Of a stretch of DNA of 15,968 bases, positions 1-6,601 are shown piece after piece. The stretch comes from an uncultured Clostridia bacterium (GTDB taxonomy: Bacteria; Bacillota; Clostridia; TANB77; CAG-508), in NCBI GenBank assembly GCA_947628395.1, contig CANQZP010000028.1, forward strand, positions 1 to 15,968, in the 5' to 3' direction. The notes beneath the pieces are model-generated. The model was given only the letters and a program-made list of their open reading frames with translations. It had not been told where the DNA came from and did no database searches. A program made the position numbers and the translations under genes. The number at the start of each line of letters is the position of its first letter. The first letter of the stretch is position 1.

Positions 1-250
1 AGGCTATTGTTAAAAAACCTCTTTCTGCCATTTCTTGAGCATATAATCCACTTGCTTGTTCTTTTACTGCTCCAAAAGGTCCGCATACTGCTACGGCTGC
101 TAGCTTTCCTGTATATTCTTTTGGTTCATAAAGGTCAGCAACTAATGTAATTCCATATCTATTAAAAAAAGTTACTTTTCTATGATTTACTTTTTCACTT
201 TTTGGGAATGTTTTATCCCATTCCATACTTAAATTTAATTTTTCTTCCAT
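1..250 (-). CDS. alpha/beta hydrolase, N-terminal part only (window edge)
   Basis: Partial gene: 83 codons are visible and the rest lies beyond base 1. The product begins MEEKLNLSMEW and includes EPKEYTGKLAAVAVCGPFGA followed by VKEQASGLYAQEMAERGF. This N-terminal strand plus 'GPFG..KEQ...YAQE.A.RGF' pattern is typical of alpha/beta hydrolases related to dipeptidyl-peptidase/dienelactone-hydrolase-like proteins. The catalytic Ser, Asp and His lie in the missing part, so activity cannot be judged. The start is supported by AAGGAG a few bases upstream. It begins 24 bp after the aldo/keto reductase stop on the same strand, so the two are probably co-transcribed. The substrate is unknown. The family call rests on remembered pattern similarity, not a search. 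Confidence 0.75.
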   Translation of the reverse strand, partial: MEEKLNLSMEWDKTFPKSEKVNHRKVTFFNRYGITLVADLYEPKEYTGKLAAVAVCGPFGAVKEQASGLYAQEMAERGFLTIA

Positions 251-274
251 GATTTTTTACTCCTTTCTTATTTT

Positions 275-1258
275 TTAATACCAATCATGTTTTTCATTTC
301 TATTTAATGAATTTATTTTATTCATTTCTTCATCTGTTAATTCAAATCCATAAATATCAGTATTTTCCTTAATATGCTCTGGATTACTCGAACCAGGTAT
401 TACCACAACACCTTTTTGTAAATTCCATCTTAAAATTACCTGTGCTGATGATACATTATGATTTTCAGCAATTTTACTTATGGTTTCATTTCCTAATATC
501 TCACTTGTATGACCTCTACCACCAAATGGATACCACCCTTGTACTACAATGCCTTTACTTTGTATATATGGTATAACATCATTTTCTTGATAATATGGGT
601 GAATTTCGTTTTGGTCAAGACTTGGCATTATTTCTATTTGTGGTAAAAAATCTTCCAATTCTTCTACATACCAATTAGATAAACCTAAAGAATGTATTTT
701 TCCTTCTTTTGCATATTTCTCCATTGCCTTATAAGCTTTTACATCATTGTCTCCTGGATGATGTAACAACATCATATCAATATAATCTAATCCTAATTTA
801 TCAAAAGCCATTTCTATTGCATCTTCTGGATTATTATATTGAGTTGGATATATTTTAGTTATTACAAATATTTCTTCTCTTGGAACATTTGAATCTCTTA
901 TAGCTCTTCCTATTTCTTCTTCATTTTCATACATATATGCTGTATCTATCAGTCTAACACCAGAATTTAAAGCACTTGTTATAGCATCATAACAAGTATC
1001 ACCTTTTAAACTATATGTTCCTATTCCATTAAGAGGCATCTCGTATCCACTATTTAATTTTACTGTTCTTGTTTCAAAATTAAAATTACTATTATCGATA
1101 GTCGCTAATATTTCATCATCATAATTTTGAGAACTATTATTTGACATCTTACCTCTTCCCTTCTTATCTTTTTCTTTATTTTTATAGTATATAATTCCTA
1201 TTGAAACACAAGCTATAATTAAGATTATGACTATAATTACAAATATCTTTTTCCTCAT
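275..1258 (-). CDS. aldo/keto reductase with N-terminal membrane anchor
   Basis: NAD(P)H-dependent carbonyl reductase of the aldo/keto reductase superfamily (327 aa from this start). Numbering from the chosen ATG, the catalytic tetrad is visible: Asp105 and Tyr110 in LIDTAYMY, Lys135 in ITKIYP, His166 in LLHHPG. Residues about 4-24 are a hydrophobic segment followed by a Lys/Arg-rich stretch, so the reductase is probably membrane-tethered; the charges favour a cytoplasmic catalytic domain. The frame stays open up to 1318, but a -10 box at 1289-1294 lies downstream of that upper start, and AAGGAG at 1269-1274 precedes the ATG at 1258, so 1258 is preferred. A further internal ATG at 1147 (Met38) would give a soluble form of about 290 aa. 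The cofactor-loop motif is IPGSSNPEHIKEN, lacking the Lys and Arg that bind the NADPH phosphate in classical members. The alpha/beta hydrolase follows; LysR is divergent. Confidence 0.9.
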   Translation of the reverse strand: MRKKIFVIIVIILIIACVSIGIIYYKNKEKDKKGRGKMSNNSSQNYDDEILATIDNSNFNFETRTVKLNSGYEMPLNGIGTYSLKGDTCYDAITSALNSGVRLIDTAYMYENEEEIGRAIRDSNVPREEIFVITKIYPTQYNNPEDAIEMAFDKLGLDYIDMMLLHHPGDNDVKAYKAMEKYAKEGKIHSLGLSNWYVEELEDFLPQIEIMPSLDQNEIHPYYQENDVIPYIQSKGIVVQGWYPFGGRGHTSEILGNETISKIAENHNVSSAQVILRWNLQKGVVVIPGSSNPEHIKENTDIYGFELTDEEMNKINSLNRNEKHDWY

Positions 1259-1288
1259 AATTTTGGTTCTCCTTTTTTCATTATTTTT

Positions 1289-1318
1289 ATTATATACATT
1301 TTTTTCATAAATAGCCAA
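1289..1318 (-). promoter_or_regulatory. sigma-A promoter of the aldo/keto reductase operon
   Basis: On the minus strand, TTGGCT (1313-1318) is followed after 18 bp by TATAAT (1289-1294). Transcription would start near 1282, just before the AAGGAG of the reductase. This supports the reductase start at 1258 over any upstream start. Confidence 0.6.
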
Positions 1319-1330
1319 TACTTATTTTGA

Positions 1331-1342
1331 ATGGTTTACCAT
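1331..1342. promoter_or_regulatory. 12-bp palindrome, candidate LysR-type operator
   Basis: ATGGTTTACCAT consists of two 5-bp inverted arms around TT. It ends 2 bp before the -35 of the LysR promoter and lies 12 bp upstream of the -35 of the divergent reductase promoter. LysR-type regulators usually bind such sites between divergent genes, repressing themselves and activating the neighbour. The assignment is inferred from position and symmetry only. Confidence 0.45.
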
Positions 1343-1344
1343 AG

Positions 1345-1373
1345 TTGACAGGAATAATATAAAATATTATAAT
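1345..1373 (+). promoter_or_regulatory. perfect-consensus sigma-A promoter of the LysR gene
   Basis: TTGACA (1345-1350), a 17-bp spacer, then TATAAT (1368-1373), matching the consensus exactly. The predicted start near 1380 leaves a short leader with AGGAGG at 1388-1393 before the ATG at 1401. Confidence 0.8.
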
Positions 1374-1400
1374 ATTAACAAATTTTTAGGAGGTCTTAGT

Positions 1401-2291
1401 ATGGAACTTAGACTTTTAAGATATTTTCTAGCCTTAGCAAGAGAAGAAAATATAACCGCTGCTGCTGAAACTTTACATATTACACAGCCAACTCTTTCAA
1501 AACAGCTTATGGAATTAGAAAATGAAATTGGAAAAAAGTTATTTATAAGAGGTAAAAGAAAAATTACACTTACGCAAGATGGTATATTTTTTCGTAAAAG
1601 AGCTGGAGAAATTATAAATCTAGTAGATAAAACTGAATCTGAATTAAAAAATTTAGATAATGAACTAATTAGTGGTGATATTTATATTGGAGCTGGAGAA
1701 ACAGATGGAATGAGAACTATTGCAAAAGTAAGCTGTAAATTACAAAAAAAATATCCCAATATTCATTATCATCTTTTTAGTGGCAACAGTAACGATGTTT
1801 TAGAAAAACTGGATAAAGGTTTAATTGATTTTGGTATTTTAATTGAACCTTCTGATATAAAAAAATATGGATATATAAAATTACCAACTTATGATACTTG
1901 GGGACTTTTAATGAAAAAGGATTGTGCTTTAGCAAAAAAAGACCATATAGATTCTAAAGAGCTTTTGAATATTCCTCTTATTTGTTCAAAACAATCTCTT
2001 GATAATAATGATTTTTTTAAGTGGTTTGGCGAAGATTATGATAAATTAAATATTGTAGCAACTTATAATTTACTTTATAATGCTTCTTTATATGTAGAAG
2101 AAGGTTTTGGATATGCTTTAGCTTTTGATAAATTAATCAATCTAACAGATGATAGTATTTTGTGTTTTAAGCCTATTATCCCTAATATACAAGCTAATCT
2201 AGTAGTAATTTGGAAAAAATATCAAGTTTTTTCTAAAGCTACTCAGAAATTTTTAGATGAGTTACAAAAAGAAATCAATATAGAAAAATAA
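1401..2291 (+). CDS. LysR-family transcriptional regulator
   Basis: DNA-binding regulator of 296 aa, the usual length for the family. The N-terminal winged helix-turn-helix is clear: MELRLLRYFLALAREENITA, then AAETLHITQPTLSKQLMELE (helices around residues 18-40), then IGKKLF and LTQDGIFFRKRA. The rest (about 90-296) is the effector-binding domain of the type I periplasmic-binding-protein fold, including GDIYIGAGET and DFGILIEP. AGGAGG lies 7 bp before the ATG. It is the only plus-strand gene and is divergent from the aldo/keto reductase and hydrolase operon, so that operon is its most likely target, via the palindrome at 1331-1342. The ligand is unknown. It is convergent with the dGTPase-like gene, and no convincing terminator was seen in the 28 bp between them. 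Confidence 0.93.
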   Translation: MELRLLRYFLALAREENITAAAETLHITQPTLSKQLMELENEIGKKLFIRGKRKITLTQDGIFFRKRAGEIINLVDKTESELKNLDNELISGDIYIGAGETDGMRTIAKVSCKLQKKYPNIHYHLFSGNSNDVLEKLDKGLIDFGILIEPSDIKKYGYIKLPTYDTWGLLMKKDCALAKKDHIDSKELLNIPLICSKQSLDNNDFFKWFGEDYDKLNIVATYNLLYNASLYVEEGFGYALAFDKLINLTDDSILCFKPIIPNIQANLVVIWKKYQVFSKATQKFLDELQKEINIEK

Positions 2292-2319
2292 TAAATTTAT
2301 AAAACAAAATGTATTTTCT

Positions 2320-3501
2320 CTAAAAACTTATTATCTTATTATAAATATCTATCGCATAATTATCAGTCATACCTGAAATGTAGTATATAATTGCTTGATA
2401 AAATTCATTTTCATTTTCTATATTAAAAACAATCTTATTTTTACACATCTCATATCTTTCGTAATTCCAGTACATTTTTAGCCATTCTTCAAAATTTTTC
2501 ATAATTTCTGGATACATTTTAGAAATACCTTCTTTATCTGTATAATACTTTTTTAAGGTATTATATATAGTTGTAATTATAATTTTAAAATATTCTGTAG
2601 AAGGTTGTAATCTTTCATCTAAATAAATATATTTATAATTAAATTCTTTCAAATTTTTTATAAATTCAAAAGATTTATTAGAAAATTTTAGTCCTTCTGC
2701 TTAATTACTATTCTCACATAAATCGTACACCAAATTATTAATTATAATAGTATTATTTATAGCATCACTCTTACTAAGATCAAGCATATCTCGTAACTCT
2801 TTTAAATGTTTATCTAAAATTCCTAGAGTAATAGCATCTTGTATATCTCTACCTAAATAAGCTATTTTATCTGCAATTTTTACAACGCATCCTTCCCAAG
2901 TATATGGATTATATTGATTTGGAAAATTATAATCATATAAATCAATATATTCATTTCGAGGTCTTAAGCTATTTTCATCAATCTCACCACAATGCGAAAT
3001 AATTCCATCTTTTACAGCATAAGTTAAATTAAGATTCTGAAAATTTTGTTTATTATCTTCTAGTAAAGCCATCTTATCAACTACTTCTAGGCCATTTTTT
3101 TCATGACAAAAGGCCTTCCCTATATCTCTTTTTGAAATTTCAGATAATATTTGTTCTCCTTGATGACCAAATGGACTATGCCCTATATCATGAGTCATAG
3201 CAATAGCTCTTGTTAGCTGAGTATTTAAACCTAAATATCCTGCTATTGTATTACTAATTGATTCAACTAAAATTACATGCTCCATTCTAGTACAAATATG
3301 GTCATTAGCTGGAGAAAAAAATACTTGTGTTTTATGTTTCATTCTTCTAAAAGCTGAGCTATGTATTATTCTTGTATAATCTCTCTCAAATTCAGAGCGA
3401 ATATCATTGCTTCTAGAATATAACTCACTTTCACGTTTAATAGCATTATTCCATTTTAAATTTCCTTCTATTGTAGCTTGACTTTTTAAATTATCTCTCA
3501 T
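2320..3501 (-). pseudogene. dgt: dGTPase-like HD-domain triphosphohydrolase interrupted by an in-frame TAA
   Basis: Deoxyguanosinetriphosphatase family; members hydrolyse dNTPs to nucleoside and triphosphate. The gene starts at 3501 with AAAGGAT upstream. Codons 1-266 carry the family block RDYTRIIHSSAFRRMKHKTQ and the metal-binding set His75 (RMEHV), His104-Asp105 (THDIGH) and Asp211 (VKIADK). Codon 267 is TAA (2701-2703). The same frame then continues without another stop to 2320, encoding AEGLKFSN and, later, IYLDERLQPSTEYF and AIIYYISGMTDNYAIDIY, which look like the normal C-terminal helical region. An uninterrupted protein would be about 393 aa. No frameshift is needed; a single base change explains the break. 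It lies 30 bp after cls and is probably co-transcribed with it. As given, only a 266-aa product retaining the HD residues would be made, or the gene is dead. A sequence error is also possible. Confidence 0.85.
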
Positions 3502-3531
3502 AATTTTTTATCCTTTTCTTCTAAATTTAAA

Positions 3532-5037
3532 CTACATTAATGGCGCAAATACTCTTAAAACTGCCTGCCACATACCTTTTATAATTCCAGGTTTAGTTCC
3601 TTCAAGAGTTTCTTCATGTGAGACTTTTATTGAATCTTCTATATCTTTCTTTACATCTTTGATTACATCTGTATCTCTCATATAAATTCCACATTCAAAA
3701 TGTAAATATAAACTTCTATAGTCCATATTAATTGTTCCAACAGTAGCAATCTCATCATCTGAAACAAATACTTTGCTATGAACAAATCCTGGTGTATAAG
3801 TATATATTTTAACTCCACCTTGTATCAATGGATAAAAATATGATTTTGTTACATCATAAACAAATTTCTTATCTGGTATTCCTGGAACAATAATTCTAAC
3901 ATCAACACCTCTCCTTGCTGCTAGAACTAAACTATTAATTACATCTGTGTCAATTATCAAATATGGTGTATAAATATAAACATACTTCTTAGCTTGATTT
4001 ATAATATTTAGATATACATCTTCTCCTACAATTTCATCATCTAATGGACTCTCACCATAAGGTACAATAAATCCATTATCCTTATTTTCCTTTGTAAATT
4101 TAAACTTATATTTTTTATAATCATTATCATCATTTCTAAAAGCATTCCATATTTCTAAAAACATTACTGTAAAATTCCAAACAGCTTCACCTTTAATCAT
4201 AATTCCATTGTCTTTCCAATGTCCGTATTTACTATTCAAATTTATATATTCATCTGAAATATTTATACCTCCGGAAAAGACGGTATGTCCATCTATAATC
4301 ATCATTTTTCTATGGTCTCTATGATTCATAATAATCCCTGAAAATGGAGATAACTTATTAAATAAAACACATTTTATTCCATTTTTTTCAAGCTCTTTAG
4401 GAAAACTTGTTGGAAGCATAGCGACAGACCCCATATCATCATATATTATCCTAACTTCCACTCCATTTTTAACTTTTTCCTTTAAGATATCATATATTTC
4501 TTGCCACATTTTGCCTTTATTTATAATAAAATATTCAATAAATATAAATTTTTCAGCTTTTTTTAGTTCTTCTAACATTACAGGATAAACATCATCACCT
4601 AGCGGATAATATTTTACTTCATTATTTTTAGTTACAGGAAATCCTGCAAATTCACTTATATATCTTAATTGACCCAAATTTTCTTTTTGTATTTCTTTTT
4701 TTATATTTTCATCTTGTACTAAATATTTCTTTCCTTCTTTTACATTCTTATTTATATTTTTTAGTATTTTGCTTTTGTGTTTATTTCTTTTTAATATTAT
4801 AAATAAAAGTGTTCCTATTATCGGAAATAACATTATTACAATAATCCATATTAAATCACTACTTAGTCTTTTACTATTTTTTATAATTGTAAGCACTATA
4901 AAAATACTAATAATACCATATAAAATTTCAATAAGTTGTATATATTCTCCAAGTTTTAAATATATCAATAAAGTTAATAATATTTGTAATAATAGCCCTA
5001 TTAAAACAACAATACCTCTTTTTATTGCAATCCACAT
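3532..5037 (-). CDS. cls: cardiolipin synthase, bacterial PLD-type
   Basis: Membrane enzyme that condenses two phosphatidylglycerols into cardiolipin and glycerol. Length is 501 aa from the chosen start, normal for the family. Three hydrophobic segments lie at about residues 5-27, 32-52 and 61-82. Two phospholipase-D HKD motifs follow: His242-x-Lys244-x4-Asp249 (in NHRDHRKMMIIDG) and His420-x-Lys422-x4-Asp427 (in VHSKVFVSDD), each with a downstream Gly/Asn pattern (GGINISDEY, GTINMDYRS). The ATG at 5037 has AGGAG 8 bp upstream; the frame extends to a TTG at 5055, but that start has no good ribosome binding site. The stop is TAG. It has its own sigma-A promoter at 5082-5110 and is followed by the dGTPase-like gene 30 bp later. 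Cardiolipin affects resistance to cationic peptides, which fits the envelope-related neighbours, though this link is inference. Confidence 0.94.
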   Translation of the reverse strand: MWIAIKRGIVVLIGLLLQILLTLLIYLKLGEYIQLIEILYGIISIFIVLTIIKNSKRLSSDLIWIIVIMLFPIIGTLLFIILKRNKHKSKILKNINKNVKEGKKYLVQDENIKKEIQKENLGQLRYISEFAGFPVTKNNEVKYYPLGDDVYPVMLEELKKAEKFIFIEYFIINKGKMWQEIYDILKEKVKNGVEVRIIYDDMGSVAMLPTSFPKELEKNGIKCVLFNKLSPFSGIIMNHRDHRKMMIIDGHTVFSGGINISDEYINLNSKYGHWKDNGIMIKGEAVWNFTVMFLEIWNAFRNDDNDYKKYKFKFTKENKDNGFIVPYGESPLDDEIVGEDVYLNIINQAKKYVYIYTPYLIIDTDVINSLVLAARRGVDVRIIVPGIPDKKFVYDVTKSYFYPLIQGGVKIYTYTPGFVHSKVFVSDDEIATVGTINMDYRSLYLHFECGIYMRDTDVIKDVKKDIEDSIKVSHEETLEGTKPGIIKGMWQAVLRVFAPLM

Positions 5038-5081
5038 AACTATTTCTCCTATCAATTTATAGCTTATATAATTTTTTAGTT

Positions 5082-5110
5082 ATTATATATTAAAATATCA
5101 ATAATTTCAA
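5082..5110 (-). promoter_or_regulatory. sigma-A promoter of cls
   Basis: On the minus strand, TTGAAA (5105-5110), a 17-bp spacer and TATAAT (5082-5087). It lies between the terminator of the sigma/anti-sigma operon and the cls ribosome binding site, so cls has its own start. Confidence 0.7.
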
Positions 5111-5123
5111 GAAGGCATAATTA

Positions 5124-5166
5124 AAGCGAAGATTGTCATCTAAAAAATTAGACAAAGTCTTCGCTT
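5124..5166 (-). terminator. hairpin terminator of the sigma/anti-sigma operon
   Basis: Arms 5124-5137 and 5151-5166 pair over 14 bp (AAGCGAAGA with TCTTCGCTT, then TTGTC with GACAA) with a 2-nt bulge and a 13-nt A/T loop. It begins 7 bp after the anti-sigma stop. The trailing T tract (CTTTAATTA) is weak, so termination may be partial. Confidence 0.65.
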
Positions 5167-5173
5167 AGGTTAT

Positions 5174-5992
5174 TTATTCATTTGTAGTATATTCAGTTGT
5201 ATCTGGTTTAACAATATCCGTATTTTTAACAGTACCAAATTTATATTTATAATCTACAGTTGTGTTATTCTTATTATCTATCATTTTTATTGCTAATCCA
5301 GTATCTGCATCTATAAATTTTTCTGTATTATCATTCTCTTTGATTATATAACAATCTTTTCCGTTAATTTTTACTTTATCAATGCTTGTAGTAATTGCAA
5401 TACGTAAGTTTTCAAGTATACTTTCACCAGTAAAATAAACTGGATTTATAGTTATATCTCCCATATTCATTAAAGTTTTACTCTCACCATTATCTAACAA
5501 AGATATTATTTCTGTTTTTGATTTATAAAATATTATCTTTTTATTATTACCTTCTGAATAGAAACTCATTGTCCCAGAAGTAATACCATCTTTATTATAT
5601 GATTCTAAAATAGTCGTTTGTCCATTAGAATATGTTTCAGTTCTAGTATAATAATTACTTTGTTTTAATGTATCATTAGCTTTATTAGATAATCTCGTGA
5701 TTATAAACAATTTTCTACCTATTATTATTAAAAATACTATTATTATAATCAATAATATGTTTCTTAATAATTTAAACTTTCTATTAAATTTTTTAATATA
5801 TTTTACCTCTCGATCATCTTTCTTTGAATCATTAACTTTCAAATCCTTTTGCATATTTTCTAAAATTTCTTTACATTCTTCACACTCATTTAAATGCTTA
5901 TTGATATATTGATTTGTCTCATCACTTGTAAGATTTTCAATATAATTAGGTAATAAATCTTGAACAATTTTACAATCTTTTTTCTCTTTCAT
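5174..5992 (-). CDS. anti-sigma factor with zinc-finger, TM helix and extracellular domain
   Basis: Probable membrane anti-sigma factor for the ECF sigma encoded just upstream (272 aa). Residues 5-50 form a zf-HC2 anti-sigma domain: DCKIVQDLLPNYIE with Cys7, then His33-x3-Cys37-x2-Cys40 in KHLNECEECKEIL, the zinc-binding set that grips sigma in the cytoplasm. A single TM helix follows at about 78-100. Residues about 105-272 would be outside the cell; their beta-strand-rich pattern (TMSFYSEGNNKKIIFYKSK, KVNGKDCYIIKEN-like segments) resembles the LolA/RseB type of sensor fold, which is only a tentative comparison. The ATG at 5992 lies 1 bp after the sigma TGA, and its AGGAGG (6002-6007) sits inside the last sigma codons, implying translational coupling and matched amounts. 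An upstream TTG at 6001 in the same frame is less likely. The signal sensed is unknown. Confidence 0.88.
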   Translation of the reverse strand: MKEKKDCKIVQDLLPNYIENLTSDETNQYINKHLNECEECKEILENMQKDLKVNDSKKDDREVKYIKKFNRKFKLLRNILLIIIIVFLIIIGRKLFIITRLSNKANDTLKQSNYYTRTETYSNGQTTILESYNKDGITSGTMSFYSEGNNKKIIFYKSKTEIISLLDNGESKTLMNMGDITINPVYFTGESILENLRIAITTSIDKVKINGKDCYIIKENDNTEKFIDADTGLAIKMIDNKNNTTVDYKYKFGTVKNTDIVKPDTTEYTTNE

Positions 5993-5993
5993 A

Positions 5994-6479
5994 TCAATCA
6001 ACCTCCTTTTCTTTTAATTGGTTCTTCCCTCGATAAAACGTTACTCTAGCCCAATTTTCTGTTTTATTCAGAATAATTCCAATCTCTTTAAAACTTAATT
6101 CTCCAGTTATTCTTAAATACATTACTTCCCTAGTCTTATCATCTAAAGATTGCATTTTCTTGTACAAGGACATTTTTTCATCATTTAAAATAATATTATC
6201 ATCTATTGTATCTAAAGATTGTATATTTAGAAAATCATCTTCTTCTGTATTTACCACTTTTTTATTTTTTCTGCATTCGTCATACCAGAGGTTTTTAGCA
6301 ATTTGACATAGCCATACTGACATCTTACATTCACCTTTATAGGTATTTATTTTTTTTACTGCTCTATAAAAAGTTTCTTGTGTAAGTTCTTCAGAGACAT
6401 CATTATTATGAGTTAAACAGAATAAATATTTATTTACAGTTTCAAAATATTTTTTATATATTTCTTCAATATCCTGCAT
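5994..6479 (-). CDS. ECF-type RNA polymerase sigma factor
   Basis: Extracytoplasmic-function sigma factor of 161 aa, the usual short form with only regions 2 and 4. Region 2 spans about residues 5-75, including NNDVSEELTQETFYRAVKKI and KMSVWLCQIAKNLWYDECRK (core binding and -10 recognition). Region 4 spans about 108-155, with LDDKTREVMYLRITGELSFK and the helix-turn-helix EIGIILNKTENWARVTFYRG (-35 recognition). AGGAGG precedes the ATG. The anti-sigma factor follows 1 bp after the TGA stop. Upstream lies a TGTAAC-N16-CGTC promoter of the kind ECF sigmas recognise, so it probably activates its own operon. In Firmicutes, sigmas of this kind usually answer cell-wall damage or cationic peptides; the specific inducer cannot be read here. 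Confidence 0.93.
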   Translation of the reverse strand: MQDIEEIYKKYFETVNKYLFCLTHNNDVSEELTQETFYRAVKKINTYKGECKMSVWLCQIAKNLWYDECRKNKKVVNTEEDDFLNIQSLDTIDDNIILNDEKMSLYKKMQSLDDKTREVMYLRITGELSFKEIGIILNKTENWARVTFYRGKNQLKEKEVD

Positions 6480-6502
6480 AACTTTTTCCTCCTTTTATAT
6501 AT

Positions 6503-6528
6503 GACGTATGAAAGTTAAATTCGTTACA
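6503..6528 (-). promoter_or_regulatory. ECF-type autoregulatory promoter of the sigma operon
   Basis: On the minus strand, TGTAAC (6523-6528), exactly 16 bp, then CGTC (6503-6506). ECF sigma promoters in Firmicutes are typically TGAAAC-N16-CGTC or close to it, so this matches with one -35 difference. It lies immediately upstream of the sigma ribosome binding site. Clear overlapping sigma-A boxes were not seen. Confidence 0.72.
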
Positions 6529-6544
6529 AATTATTACAATTGTG

Positions 6545-6575
6545 AAAAAACAGACTCCATTTTAAATGAAGTCTG
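6545..6575 (-). terminator. intrinsic terminator of the MacB-like ABC transporter gene
   Basis: Stem of 11 bp (6551-6561 with 6565-6575) and a short loop, followed on the minus strand by six T (6545-6550). The one non-Watson-Crick position reads as G-U in minus-strand RNA but C-A in plus-strand RNA, so the hairpin serves the minus-strand gene ending at 6602. Confidence 0.85.
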
Positions 6576-6601
6576 CTTTTTCTTTAAATATATTTTTAAT
6601 A

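Noticed and set aside
2285..2345. Bidirectional terminator between LysR and the dGTPase-like gene
   Set aside because: Only a weak A/T pairing (ATAATAA with TTATTAT) around a long loop; no GC-containing stem, so it is not called.
2701..2703. Stop-codon reassignment to explain the TAA in the dGTPase-like gene
   Set aside because: TAA ends several intact genes here (for example the aldo/keto reductase, LysR and M23 genes) at the expected lengths, so TAA is a genuine stop.
3600..3960. Further TTACA-N4-TGTAA boxes inside cls (e.g. TTACATCTGTGTC)
   Set aside because: They match only one half of the operator and lie inside conserved coding sequence, so they are likely chance in AT-rich DNA.
4769..5062. 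Plus-strand open frame of 97 codons
   Set aside because: It is antisense to the start of cls and rich in Ile/Asn from AT-rich complement. It has no ribosome binding site and no family resemblance.
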